The notes: a model not told the origin generated them from the letters alone. Shown: positions 7,972 to 16,663, counted from the stretch's first letter. The stretch: DNA of 64,000 nucleotides from Microvirga mediterraneensis (GCF_013520865.1 NZ_JACDXJ010000003.1:1-64000), one strand, 5' to 3'. Made by a program: numbers and translations.

Positions 7972-9021
7972 ATGACCAGCAAGACCATCACGGCTTTCTT
8001 CGACAGTTATGAGGATGCGTCCGAGGCTGTCCGCCGCCTCGAAGCCACAGGAATTCCGCAGCGCGACATCAGTCTCATCGCCAGCAACGAGGGCGAGCGC
8101 TACTCGTCTCACGCCACGCGCACCTTCGACAGCACGAACTATCACGATGACGATGTCAGTGACGGCGCCGGCACGGGCGCTACGGTCGGCACCTTGGCGG
8201 GCGGCGGCGCAGGCCTTCTCGCCGGCCTCGGCATGCTGGCCATTCCAGGCCTCGGCCCGGTGGTAGCGGCCGGATGGCTGGTAACCACGCTCGTGGGTGC
8301 CGGGGCTGGTGCGGCCGTGGGCGGCATAGCGGGCGCTCTGGTCGATGCGGGTGTGGACGAGAACGACGCTCATGCCTACGCCGAGGGCATCCGCCGGGGC
8401 GGTGCCCTGGTGACCGTACGGGCCTCCGATGCCGAGGTCGACCGGATTGTCGACATCCTCGATGATGAGGGTACCGTGGACTTCGACGAGCGCGAGACCA
8501 CCTGGCGCTCCGAGGGCTGGCCGGGCGTCAGCACCACGACCGGGAGCGCCGTCACCGCGACCGGCCTGACGGGTCGCGCCTCCACCACCTCCGGTCGTGC
8601 CGACGAGGTAATCCCCATTGCCGAGGAGGAGCTGCATGTTGGCAAGCGCGAGGTGAACCGCGGCCGCGTGCGCCTGCACTCGCGTGTGATTGAGCGTCCG
8701 GTGCAGGAGCAGGTCACCCTGCGCGAGGAGCGCGTCGCCGTGGAGCGCCGTCCGGTGTCCGGCACCGCGCAGGCTGGCACGCTCGCCGGTGATCCCTTCC
8801 AGGAGCGCACCATCGAGGTCGAGGAGCGGGCCGAGGAGGCGGTGGTCTCCAAGGAGGCCCGCGTCGTGGAAGAAGTGGTGGTGCGCAAGGAAGCCGAGCA
8901 ACGCACCGAGACGATCTCCGACACCGTGCGCCGCACCGAGGTCGACATCGAGGACGAGCGTGCGAACCAGACCTCGCGCACCGGCACCACAGGTGATCCG
9001 AGAGAACAAAACCGCTCATGA
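7972..9021 (+). CDS. Two-domain stress protein: glycine-rich hydrophobic N-domain plus DUF2382
   Basis: This 349-residue protein has three parts. Residues 1-45 (MTSKTITAFFDSYEDASEAV) form a ferredoxin-like 'general stress' fold that recurs at 12758. Residues about 60-125 are a Gly/Ala-rich hydrophobic hairpin (GAGAGAAVGGIAGALVDAG) like glycine-zipper membrane inserts. Residues about 215-330 are DUF2382 (VIPIAEEELHVGKREVNRGR). The ATG at 7972 follows GGAAGTG. A strong hairpin terminator begins eight bases after the stop codon. The paralogue at 12758 shares the first and last parts but lacks the hydrophobic hairpin. Confidence 0.8.
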   Translation: MTSKTITAFFDSYEDASEAVRRLEATGIPQRDISLIASNEGERYSSHATRTFDSTNYHDDDVSDGAGTGATVGTLAGGGAGLLAGLGMLAIPGLGPVVAAGWLVTTLVGAGAGAAVGGIAGALVDAGVDENDAHAYAEGIRRGGALVTVRASDAEVDRIVDILDDEGTVDFDERETTWRSEGWPGVSTTTGSAVTATGLTGRASTTSGRADEVIPIAEEELHVGKREVNRGRVRLHSRVIERPVQEQVTLREERVAVERRPVSGTAQAGTLAGDPFQERTIEVEERAEEAVVSKEARVVEEVVVRKEAEQRTETISDTVRRTEVDIEDERANQTSRTGTTGDPREQNRS

Positions 9022-9028
9022 CCCTGAA

Positions 9029-9053
9029 GAAGCCCGGCCCATGGCCGGGCTTC
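9029..9053 (+). terminator. Intrinsic terminator after the DUF2382 gene
   Basis: An 11-bp perfect stem, GAAGCCCGGCC pairing with GGCCGGGCTTC, closes a CAT loop and is followed by TCCTCTC. It starts eight bases after the stop at 9021. The stem is strong even though the T-tract is interrupted. Confidence 0.75.
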
Positions 9054-9124
9054 TCCTCTCGCTCCAGGCTGTTCGCCTGGAAGATCACGTTGCGCCGTGA
9101 GACACGACGAAACAGGAGATTGCG

Positions 9125-9705
9125 ATGGGACTGCTCGATTCGATCTTAGTCAACATGATAGACTCCGGGGGGGCCTCGACGCAGGGCGAGGCGGATCGAC
9201 CTCGCGAATTCTCCAGACGCTCCTGATGTTGCTGGCGGCCAAGGCCTTCCAGCAATACCGCTCCGGTTCGCAAGGCGGCGCGGCCTCAGGCGGCGGGCTC
9301 GGGGACATCCTGGGTGGCCAGGGCGGAGGCCTCGGCAGTGGAATGCCGGGTGGTCTTGGCGGTGCCTTCCTAGGAGGATTGGGTGGCTTGCTGGGAGGCC
9401 TGTTCGGTGGTCCCAGCGGTCCCACCGAGGGTGGCCTAAGAGGTTTGCTGGATCAGTTCTGCCAGAACGGCGACGGCGATCAGGTCGATTCCTGTGTCGG
9501 TACAGGTCAGAACCGGCGGTTGGCACCCGATGAGCTCTCACAGGCATTGGGGACGGACACGCTCGACGAGCTAGTGCAACAGACCGGGCTGCCGCGCCAG
9601 CAGCTCCTGTCAGAGCTCTCAGAGGAGTTGCCCGACGCGGTCGACCAGTTCACGCCGGACGGTCGCCTGCCGACGGAACAGGAAGCTTCCGCTGGGTCTG
9701 ACTGA
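9125..9705 (+). pseudogene. YidB-like (DUF937) protein with an apparent frameshift in a G7 run
   Basis: Translation from ATG at 9125 gives MGLLDSILVNMIDSGG, the classic start of YidB/DUF937 proteins, but this frame stops after about 33 codons. The rest of the protein (ILQTLLMLLAAKAFQQYR, a Gly-rich hydrophobic middle, and a conserved C-terminal domain LAPDELSQALGTDTLDELVQ) continues in the next frame to 9705. One extra G in the G7 tract at 9167-9173 would join the two halves into a 193-residue protein of normal layout. So it is a fresh frameshift, a sequencing error, or a slippage-controlled gene. YidB function is unknown. Confidence 0.65.
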
Positions 9706-9753
9706 AGGGTACGTTAGGCTGTCGCGCGGAACTTCGGTCTGGCTTACAACCGG

Positions 9754-11322
9754 ATGGACAACCCCATGGGCAACCAGGCTCCCGACCGATCACAACTGGA
9801 ACAGATCATCGCTGGGCTGACCGAAGGCGTGATCCTGATTGAGCCGGACCAGACCATCATTTACGCCAATGAGGCGGCGCTGGAGATGCATGGGGTCACG
9901 AGCCTCGACGCGCTCGGCCCGACCGTCGCCGAATACCGGAAGAACTTCGTTCTGCGCTACCGCAACAGGCGTCCCCTCGATCCCGGCCGCTATCCCATCG
10001 ACCGCGTCATCGCAGGCGAGGTCTTCGACGAGGTTGTGGTCGTGGTGGCGCACAAGGACAACCCGGACAAGGATTGGGCCCACCGCATCCGCAGCCTCGT
10101 CATCACCGACCGCCACGGTGATCCGGATTGCCTCGTGCTCATCGTTCATGACGTCAGCGGACAAGTGGAGGCCGAGGATCGCTTCGAGCGCGCGTTCGCG
10201 GCCAATCCTGCCCCAGCCATCATCTGCCGTCTGACTGACCTGCGCTTCATCAAGGTGAACGAAGGCTTCCTGGAGCTCACAGGCTACAAGCGTGAAGACG
10301 TGCTCGGCCACACAGTCTACGAGATCGACGTGCTCGAACGCGCCGAGCGTAGGGAACTCGCCCTCGAGCGGCTGTGTGCCGGCGAGACCATCCCGCAGAT
10401 GGAGGCGTGCCTCACGGTGCCAAGTGACCCTGGTGGGCGTCAAGTGGTGGCGGCGGGCCAGCCGATCGAACTCGGCGACGAGCCATGCATGCTGTTCACC
10501 TTCGCCGACCTGGAGCCGCGGCGTAAAGCCGAGACGGCTCTGCGTCACTCCGAGGAGCGGTTCGCCAAGGCATTCCGCTTGGCCCCCGTACCCACCACCA
10601 TCGCCACAGCCGATGATCAACGGCTGATCGAGGTCAACGAGGCCTTCAGCAAGGTTCTAGGCTACGAGGCGCAAGACGTGGTCGGCCATCCGGCCCAGGA
10701 TCTCGGCCTCTGGGCCGACGATGCGGAACGGCAGCGCTTCGAGACGGAACTCCGCCGGAAAGGCACGGTCAGGGACTTCGAGGCTTGCCTGCGGGTGAAG
10801 GGGGGCGACGACATCGCGTGCCTGATCTCGGCCGACACCATTACCTTGAGCGAGCGGGCGTGCATCCTGTGCTGCTTCCAGGACATCACCGCCCGGCGAC
10901 GCTCGGAGGAGGAACTCGTCACAGCCATTGAGGCGGTGATGGCGGATGCGTCCTGGTTCAGCCGTGGGGTCGTCGAGAAGCTGGCTGCCCTTCGCCACCC
11001 GCCGCGGCCGGGTCAGTCGCCAGCCCAGGCCGCTGCCAGTGTGGCGGACCTGACGGCGCGCGAGCGTGAGGTTCTCGCTCGTGTGTGCCAGGGCCAGAGC
11101 GACGCTGAGATTGCAGCCGAGCTCAAGCTCGCCCGCAACACGGTGCGCAACCACCTCGCCTCGTTGTATCAGAAGATCGGAGTCAACCGGCGCAGCGCCC
11201 TGATCGTTTGGGCCCGGGAGCGCGGCATTGGCAGCGACGGGGTCACAGCAAAGCTTCCGCGCGGGCGAAACACCGGTTCAAGAGAACCAAGGCAAGTAGC
11301 GCGAAATAACCAGCCGAAATAA
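9754..11322 (+). CDS. Triple-PAS LuxR-type transcriptional regulator
   Basis: This 522-residue cytoplasmic protein has three PAS domains at roughly residues 12-140, 150-265 and 275-395 (LTEGVILIEPDQTIIYANEA; PAPAIICRLTDLRFIKVNEG; VPTTIATADDQRLIEVNEAF), followed by a LuxR/GerE helix-turn-helix at about 435-495 (LTAREREVLARVCQGQSDAE, then NTVRNHLASLYQKIGV). No phospho-acceptor or receiver is present, so it is a one-component regulator whose PAS domains probably sense a small ligand or redox state. It lies between yidB and csbD in the same direction. Confidence 0.85.
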   Translation: MDNPMGNQAPDRSQLEQIIAGLTEGVILIEPDQTIIYANEAALEMHGVTSLDALGPTVAEYRKNFVLRYRNRRPLDPGRYPIDRVIAGEVFDEVVVVVAHKDNPDKDWAHRIRSLVITDRHGDPDCLVLIVHDVSGQVEAEDRFERAFAANPAPAIICRLTDLRFIKVNEGFLELTGYKREDVLGHTVYEIDVLERAERRELALERLCAGETIPQMEACLTVPSDPGGRQVVAAGQPIELGDEPCMLFTFADLEPRRKAETALRHSEERFAKAFRLAPVPTTIATADDQRLIEVNEAFSKVLGYEAQDVVGHPAQDLGLWADDAERQRFETELRRKGTVRDFEACLRVKGGDDIACLISADTITLSERACILCCFQDITARRRSEEELVTAIEAVMADASWFSRGVVEKLAALRHPPRPGQSPAQAAASVADLTAREREVLARVCQGQSDAEIAAELKLARNTVRNHLASLYQKIGVNRRSALIVWARERGIGSDGVTAKLPRGRNTGSREPRQVARNNQPK

Positions 11323-11325
11323 TTC

Positions 11326-11350
11326 TGAACCTTCATGATTTTGACGGGTT
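11326..11350 (+). promoter_or_regulatory. Possible EcfG-like promoter of csbD
   Basis: TGAAC (11326-11330), 17 bases, GTT (11348-11350) differs from GGAAC-N17-GTT by one base. It ends about 64 bases before the csbD ATG. The match alone is weak; the stress function of the gene is what makes it worth recording. Confidence 0.3.
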
Positions 11351-11413
11351 AGGCGGTCGTGGCAGCACGGTCGTGTGCCGGGCCGCGCACGAGCAGGCCG
11401 ATCGGAGGTTATC

Positions 11414-11599
11414 ATGGACAAGGACCGCATCGAAGGTGCCGAGAAACAGACCAAGGGCGCCGTCAAGAAGACCATCGGCAAGGCTACGGGCGACACGAAG
11501 ACTGAAGCCGAAGGCGCCCTCGAGAAGAAGGCCGGCCGGGCACAGAACGCGGTCGGCGGCGCGAAGGACAGCGTACGCGACGCCCTCAAGCCCCGCTGA
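11414..11599 (+). CDS. CsbD-family stress protein
   Basis: This 61-residue hydrophilic protein begins MDKDRIEGAEKQTKGAVKKT and repeats G-x-A-T-x-D-x-K motifs typical of CsbD, a small general-stress protein controlled by sigma-B in Bacillus and by EcfG in many alphaproteobacteria. Its biochemical role is unknown. The start has GGAGGTT six bases upstream. Upstream at 11326-11350, TGAAC-N17-GTT is a one-mismatch EcfG pattern. It is followed by the membrane protein at 11686. Confidence 0.85.
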   Translation: MDKDRIEGAEKQTKGAVKKTIGKATGDTKTEAEGALEKKAGRAQNAVGGAKDSVRDALKPR

Positions 11600-11685
11600 C
11601 CACCCGCAGCTGCGGCAGTCTCGCAGGCGTCTCAGTCCGAAGCATCCATCAGGGCGCCTGCGGGCACGATCGAAGGATCAAGAAC

Positions 11686-12732
11686 ATGGCCGACATGCAT
11701 CATCCCGACACGCCGCGCAACCGCGGCGACCATGACGCTCCCCATATGAGCCCGGTGACGCCATCAGAGGATGCCCGCACCATCATGCTGAACAAGGTGT
11801 CCTGGGGCGCCGTGCTCGCCGGCGTCGTTGTGGCGCTGGTAACGCAACTCATCCTCAACCTGCTCGGGCTCGGCTTCGGCGCCGCGACACTTGATCCTGC
11901 AGCCGGAGCCGGCGAAAACCCGTCGGCGTCGACCTTCTCGATCGGCGCCGGCATCTGGTTCGCCCTGGCTGGCATCATCGCGTCTCTCGCCGGTGGCTAC
12001 GCGGCAGGCCGTCTTGCCGGCAAACCCAAGGAGTCGACGGCCGGCTGGCACGGCCTGACCGCTTGGGCGCTGACGACGCTGGTGATTTTCTATCTCCTGA
12101 CCACCACGGTTGGCGGCATTCTCGGCGGCGCCTACCGCACGGTGACAAGCGCCCTCGGCAACGTCACCCAAGCAGTGGGCACGACCGCCCAGACGGCAGC
12201 CCAGGTGGCCGCCCCCAACCTGTCTCATGTCACTGATCCGTTCGCTGCCATCGAACAGTCGATCCGCGGCGCGACCGGCGGCAACGATCCGGCAGCTTTG
12301 CGTGACGCCGCCGTGGCGGCTGTCCGAGCGGCGCTGACCGGTAACCAGCAGCAGGCCGCGGATGCTCGCAACCGCGCGACGGATGCCCTTGCCCGAGCAC
12401 AGAACGTTCCCGTCGACCAGGCCCGCACTCAGGTGCAGCAGTACGAACAGCAGTATCGTCAGAGCATCGACCAGGCCAAGCAGCAGGCCGTGCAGGCAGC
12501 GGATGCAGCGGCCTCGGCCGTGTCGCGCGGTGCCTTGTTCGGCGCGCTCGGCTTGATCCTCGGCGCCGTGGCGGCCTGGTTCGGCGGACGCATGGGTGCC
12601 GTCGAGCCGACGATCACGGCCCGGATGGGCCTGGGTTCGGCGAGCACGAACACCATCGTGGGCCGCACCCACAATGCCGCGCAACCGACGAAGACCAGTT
12701 CCCCAACCGATAGCCGCACCCCGCGTCCCTAA
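11686..12732 (+). CDS. Membrane protein with central coiled linker (PhnA-like group)
   Basis: This 348-residue inner-membrane protein has hydrophobic segments at about residues 40-65 (GAVLAGVVVALVTQLILNLL), 88-108, 125-150 and 285-305 (GALFGALGLILGAVAAWFGG). Between the third and fourth lies a long Ala/Gln-rich polar helix that could be a periplasmic coiled coil. Similar proteins are annotated 'PhnA-like' in Methylobacterium relatives, without a proven function. It sits between csbD and a DUF2382 gene in one direction with short gaps, suggesting a shared stress transcript. Confidence 0.6.
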   Translation: MADMHHPDTPRNRGDHDAPHMSPVTPSEDARTIMLNKVSWGAVLAGVVVALVTQLILNLLGLGFGAATLDPAAGAGENPSASTFSIGAGIWFALAGIIASLAGGYAAGRLAGKPKESTAGWHGLTAWALTTLVIFYLLTTTVGGILGGAYRTVTSALGNVTQAVGTTAQTAAQVAAPNLSHVTDPFAAIEQSIRGATGGNDPAALRDAAVAAVRAALTGNQQQAADARNRATDALARAQNVPVDQARTQVQQYEQQYRQSIDQAKQQAVQAADAAASAVSRGALFGALGLILGAVAAWFGGRMGAVEPTITARMGLGSASTNTIVGRTHNAAQPTKTSSPTDSRTPRP

Positions 12733-12757
12733 CCTTACCATCATCAGGAGATTGATC

Positions 12758-13651
12758 ATGACGCAGCAGACGATCATCGCGCAATTCGACAGCCGCTCCG
12801 ACGCGCAGCAGGCCGTGGAAGCCCTCACCGAGGCCGGGATCAGCCGGTCCGCGATTCGCCTGGTTCCCGAGACGGAGACGTCCGGCTACCAGCGCACGGA
12901 TCAGCGCTTATCCTATGACCGCACGAGCGACGAAGGTGGCTTCTGGTCCTCGCTCAGCGACTTCTTCCTACCGGAGGAGGATCGCTACTCTTACGCGGAG
13001 GGAATGAGCCGCGGCGGCACGACGCTGTCGGTCACGGTCGAGGAGGCGCAAGCCGAGCGCGCTGCCGACATTGTCGAGCGCTATGGCGCCGTTGACATGG
13101 ACGAGCGCGAGAGCACCTGGCGCAGCGAGGGCTGGACCGGCTACACGGCAGGCGCGACGGGTTCAGGGACCGCCAGCATGCAGACCGACGCATCGGCGGC
13201 AACCGGCGTGACAGCCGATACCCGGGCAAGCACCGGCGATACCGAGGTGATCCCGATCGCCGAGGAGCAGCTGCGGGTCGGCAAGCGCCAGGTAAACCAA
13301 GGGCGGGTGCGCATCCGCTCGTACGTCGTCGAGACGCCTGTCAGCGAGCAGGTCAGCCTGCGCGAGGAGCGCGTCCATGTCGAGCGTCGGCCTGCCGACC
13401 GCGCCCTGACGGGTAACGAGAACCTGTTCCAGGAGCGCACCATCGAAGCCGAGGAGCGTGCCGAGGAAGCCGTCGTGTCCAAGGAGGCACGGGTAAAGGA
13501 AGAGCTGGTGATCCGTAAGGACGTCGAGGAACGAACCGAAACGGTGTCGGACACGGTGCGCCGGACCGAGGTCGACGTCGACGACGAGCGTGGCGTATCG
13601 GAGACCCGGACCAGCACGACCGGTTCGTCCAACGATCGAGGGCGAGCCTGA
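12758..13651 (+). CDS. Stress protein with N-terminal general-stress domain and DUF2382
   Basis: This 297-residue protein is the paralogue of 7972-9021. Residues 1-45 (MTQQTIIAQFDSRSDAQQAV) match the N-terminal domain there; residues about 165-285 are DUF2382 (VIPIAEEQLRVGKRQVNQGR). The glycine-zipper hairpin is absent and replaced by a short acidic linker. The ATG at 12758 follows CAGGAG. It starts 25 bases after the membrane-protein gene, so it is probably in the same transcript, and a strong hairpin follows its stop. Confidence 0.8.
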   Translation: MTQQTIIAQFDSRSDAQQAVEALTEAGISRSAIRLVPETETSGYQRTDQRLSYDRTSDEGGFWSSLSDFFLPEEDRYSYAEGMSRGGTTLSVTVEEAQAERAADIVERYGAVDMDERESTWRSEGWTGYTAGATGSGTASMQTDASAATGVTADTRASTGDTEVIPIAEEQLRVGKRQVNQGRVRIRSYVVETPVSEQVSLREERVHVERRPADRALTGNENLFQERTIEAEERAEEAVVSKEARVKEELVIRKDVEERTETVSDTVRRTEVDVDDERGVSETRTSTTGSSNDRGRA

Positions 13652-13657
13652 GGTGAG

Positions 13658-13684
13658 GAGGTGGCCCGCGGGTCGGGCCACCTC
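13658..13684 (+). terminator. Hairpin terminator after the second DUF2382 gene
   Basis: GAGGTGGCCCG pairs perfectly with CGGGCCACCTC around a five-base loop, seven bases after the stop at 13651. No T-tract follows, so termination efficiency is uncertain. Confidence 0.6.
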
Positions 13685-13783
13685 GTGCCTTGGCCCTTGC
13701 AGATGGGCGGTTTGGGTCAAGGCTCGGTACGTCCCGTCGCGAGCGAGCCCATGTGTTCCGCACGAGCATGACGCAAGCATCGA

Positions 13784-14140
13784 ATGATCGGACGAAGACT
13801 TAATGGTGGCGATCTCGCGCCCGCGAGGCTGGACTGCACATACAACCTGTTCCGTAGAGCGGAATGTGCAAGCCTGATCTGTGCCATACCTATCGACCGG
13901 CCGGTGCCGGTCTTCGTGTCAGGGCAGAGGTGGCTTTTCGCCCTTTCCCTTCACCCTATGGATTGTCTACCACCTGGCTTCCTCACGAAGGCAGCGTCCG
14001 AGGCTGTGCGGTTCAACGGCTTCTATCTGTTCCATCTGACGGTGGAGCAATGGCTGGAAGACAGCGGCCGATTCCCAGCATCTGACATGGAAATCAGGGT
14101 GCATGTGCGCGCCATCCTGAAGCAACTGAGAGCCACCTGA
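13784..14140 (+). CDS. Hypothetical 118-residue protein
   Basis: A frame of 118 codons encodes a mixed polar/hydrophobic product with no signal peptide. Its C-terminal third (FYLFHLTVEQWLEDSGRFP, then IRVHVRAILKQLRA) looks like a real alpha-helical protein, whereas the N-terminal third is less convincing and the true start may be internal, near the ATG at 13957. I do not recognise a family. It precedes the receiver gene in the same direction. Confidence 0.4.
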   Translation: MIGRRLNGGDLAPARLDCTYNLFRRAECASLICAIPIDRPVPVFVSGQRWLFALSLHPMDCLPPGFLTKAASEAVRFNGFYLFHLTVEQWLEDSGRFPASDMEIRVHVRAILKQLRAT

Positions 14141-14188
14141 AGGGTACAGGTTGCCGGCCCTCACCAATGGTGATGCGATGAGTGGGGA

Positions 14189-14554
14189 ATGAGTGCGTGT
14201 CCGTGCTGCCTTGTCGTCGAGGATCGGACGCTCGTTGCCGCGTCCATCGAGATGTCCCTCGCAAATGCAGGCATCCCCGTGCAGACGGTGGCGACCCTTG
14301 TCGATGCACGAGCCTGGCTGGAAAAGAATACCGCTCACATCGCTGTTGTCGATCTCATGCTCCAGGACCGTCCCATGACGGAGTTCGCAGGCGAGTTCGA
14401 CAGACGCGGCATTCCGCTTGTCATCTACTCCGGGTGTTCCCAGGGCCAGGAAGTGCCGACCAGGCTCCAGAGGGAGCCGCGAATGGAAACTCCGACAGCT
14501 TACCGCGATCTACTGAGGGTCGTGCTGAAGACCCTCATGGAATTGTCGAGCTAG
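14189..14554 (+). CDS. Single-domain response regulator receiver
   Basis: This 121-residue protein is a stand-alone receiver. It has the early acidic pair (VVEDRT), the phospho-acceptor Asp in HIAVVDLML at about residue 53, and the switch segment VIYSG at about 82. The usual lysine near the end is not obvious, so the phosphorylation pocket may be weakened. Such small receivers commonly accept phosphate from HWE kinases in Hyphomicrobiales; kinases of that type are at 2184 and 50039. The output is unknown. Confidence 0.65.
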   Translation: MSACPCCLVVEDRTLVAASIEMSLANAGIPVQTVATLVDARAWLEKNTAHIAVVDLMLQDRPMTEFAGEFDRRGIPLVIYSGCSQGQEVPTRLQREPRMETPTAYRDLLRVVLKTLMELSS

Positions 14555-14662
14555 AGTGCCTCCGATCCGGTCCTCAATTCCTGACGGCTTCCAAGCGAGC
14601 CTTGAACCCTGATGGCACGATCTTGGCGGTAACACATGTTCTCTCTTTGCAGAAAGCCTCGT

Positions 14663-14833
14663 TCAGCCAGTGGGCCACCAGAGTGCAGACAGGACCCACG
14701 GGTGACCGCCGCGGAGTTCCGCCCCGACCTTGTCGGCAGCTCCCCGGGCGTTCGTCGGATCGGGCAGATCCACTCCATCCTCGTCCCAGTCAAACCGGTC
14801 CTTGGAGCGCAGGTGGAAGGCGTAGCGGGGCAT
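14663..14833 (-). CDS. DUF6894-like small protein, probably truncated
   Basis: The 56-residue product starts MPRYAFHLRSKDRFDWDEDG and continues VDLPDPTNARGAADKVGAEL, which is the conserved N-terminal pattern of DUF6894 proteins (MPRYYFH-x-DG-ELPD). The family is usually about 80 residues; here the frame stops after GGHPWVLSALWWPTG, so the C-terminus appears shortened. Function of the family is unknown. An in-frame ATG at 14854 is less likely because MPRY is the usual start. Confidence 0.5.
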   Translation of the reverse strand: MPRYAFHLRSKDRFDWDEDGVDLPDPTNARGAADKVGAELRGGHPWVLSALWWPTG

Positions 14834-15456
14834 TGGCATCCCCTCTGTGATCACGGATTGGGCGGCGGCGACGGGAGGCTACAACCTCGGGACACCGCAC
14901 CTTGTTCGATGACAGAACCACATTTTGCGCGGAGGCTTAACCGGCCCCGGCACCCTCGCGTCACTTTGGACGGAAAGCCGACAAGGAACGGGCCCTGTCG
15001 CGGGGCGACGGGCCCGGGGTGACACGCAGGTCACACATCACTGATGTTGTTCCGGAGGATCCGGTCAAAAAGGCTCACATTGTGAAGCTGAGACAGGCAC
15101 CTCCCGACGGAAAGACGTGGGAGACGGTCGCAGCCCAGGCGGATTGTCGATTTCGGCCTCCCTTTCAGCCCAAGCGGCGGCGGGTGCGCGGTTCAGGCGG
15201 CATGTGATCGGGGTAGCTTGAGGAACCCACGGTAAAAGCCACCCCGTTCCAAAGGTCAGCCTGCACCGGCCCTGACGGGTCCGCTCTAACCCATGTGAAA
15301 CTGAGCCGCAGAAAATGAAGACCCCAAACCCTCGCGTGCGTGATCCGCGGAAGCCCGGTTGAGCGACGTGGCCGGTTCCCGTCGCCGACGGCATGGTGCC
15401 AGTCTACCAGCATGGGGTAACAGTCGTTGGCCCTGTCGTGGCCCGGGTTTGGTCCG
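14834..15456. other. Gene-free stretch before the mobile-DNA scar
   Basis: About 620 bases contain only short open frames without family features or ribosome sites. The left part must hold the promoter of the DUF6894-like gene. I see no hairpin, repeat or RNA gene I can support. It ends at the truncated yihY copy, so it may be non-coding DNA displaced by the rearrangement. Confidence 0.4.
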
Positions 15457-15656
15457 TCAGGCCTTCGTGGCCCCGACGGAGTCGGCCATGGTGGCGCCGC
15501 GCTGTCCCATCGGGCGGTCCGGGCCAATGGTCGTGCCCCGGGCAGTTTGGTGCTCCATCTCAAGACTGATCTCGGCCCCGAGCAGCACGACGATGCTCGA
15601 GATCCACGTCCAGGTCCAGGTCCAGGTCATGAAGCCGATCACCGTGCCAAGCGAGC
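15457..15656 (-). pseudogene. Truncated second copy of the yihY 3' end
   Basis: Minus-strand translation gives SLGTVIGFMTWTWTWTW, then ISSIVVLLGAEISLEMEHQT and DRPMGQRGATMADSVG, nearly the same as the C-terminus of the YihY protein at 4709-5881. Only the last 65 or so codons are present; the rest is cut off exactly where the mini-transposon begins at 15657. Relative to the intact gene, a 6-bp unit (CCAGGT) is repeated three times, giving the run of Trp-Thr. This is a remnant, not a functional gene. Confidence 0.75.
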
Positions 15657-16037
15657 TGTCACTTTGCCTTTAACTTTGAGATTCGTCGCGTTGGGTGCCG
15701 AAAAGCAAGATTCTTTGCCCTTAAAGACGAGATGCCGATCAGGTTTGTTCGGTGCTCTTTGATCCTGCGTGTGAAAGCGGTGCTGTATCTGGCGCGATAC
15801 GATCGACGGTGGCGAGCCAACGGGCTTCCTTGTGATAGGTCCGGAGCAAGGCGATCTTGGCGAACTCTGTCAGGTCCCGTTTCATCTCCATCGCAGCCAG
15901 CCGCACACCCCTGTAAACGCTGTCTCACTTTTAGGGGGAAAAATCTCGATTTTATCGGCAAAATCTCACATTTACCGGCAAAGGCTTGCCCTTGATTTTG
16001 TTGAGTTCCTTATCTCGCCTTTAGGGGCAAAGCGACA
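15657..16037. mobile_element. Internally deleted Tn7/Tn5053-like transposon (381 bp) with both ends
   Basis: The element starts TGTCAC and ends GCGACA, imperfect inverted termini. The left end has 20-bp repeats TTTGCCTTTAACTTTGAGAT (15663-15682) and TTTGCCCTTAAAGACGAGAT (15714-15733), with a weaker copy between. The right end carries four inverted copies at 15922-15941, 15943-15962, 15963-15982 and 16012-16031. The left end matches, base for base in layout, the end of the transposon at 62347. Inside, about 15755-15900 on the minus strand, is a remnant of tniQ (FAKIALLRTYHKEARWLATV). No target duplication is visible, and the flanks differ, so an adjacent deletion is likely. Confidence 0.75.
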
Positions 16038-16663
16038 GCTCCGTCGAGGGCAGCGATCAGCGGTCCGCCCTGGGACAGGCTCATGCGATGCGGGCTGGCA
16101 TGGTCGCGTGCCTCGACACGATCGGCGATCTCGGCGAGGCGGCGGCGCACCGTCATATGGTTGGCGCCGGTGCCGCTTGGAAGGAACAAGGCGATGACAT
16201 GGGCGGCCTCGCGAAACGACAACCGTGCGCCAAGCTCGGCCTGAATGCGGACGAGTTCGGGTGTGGCGCGCCCCTTCAGGAGCATCGATACACGGTTGGA
16301 TCGCTCACCGGATCCGGTGGGCCCGGCCTCAAGGCGGCGGCAAGGGCAAGGACGGATTCGCGGCTGCCGGACGGGCACCGTACCGAACAGAGTTTGGATG
16401 ACCCGCCGCCGATGATCATGCAGCGGGCGTGTCAAACCACAGTGCCTGCACCAGCGATCCAGGGCGGCACTCTGCTCGATCTGGCCCTCGATCATCCGCA
16501 GCTGGAGCCGCTGCAGCAGATCTTTTGCTTCCGCAAGTCGAAGACCGAGGTCGTCCGGAGCAGGGGCTGACAGATCACGGCGGATAGCACCGATGTCGCA
16601 GCGCTCGCGCGTTCCATCGGGTCGCCTCGTCTCGATACAGATCGCCCACTCCGTCACAGTCAT
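16038..16663 (-). pseudogene. Truncated ISKra4-family transposase (N-terminal part)
   Basis: The minus-strand frame from ATG 16663 encodes about 208 residues: DLGLRLAEAKDLLQRLQLRM, a Cys-x2-Cys segment (WCRHCGLTRPLHDHRRRVIQ), TLFGTVPVRQPRIRPCPCRR and LSFREAAHVIALFLPSGTGA. This layout is that of ISKra4-type transposases, which are usually over 400 residues. The frame enters the mini-transposon at 16037, so the catalytic C-terminal part is gone. A GGGTGCAATCGTTACCCCC motif at 16705-16723 might be the outer end of this IS. Confidence 0.7.
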
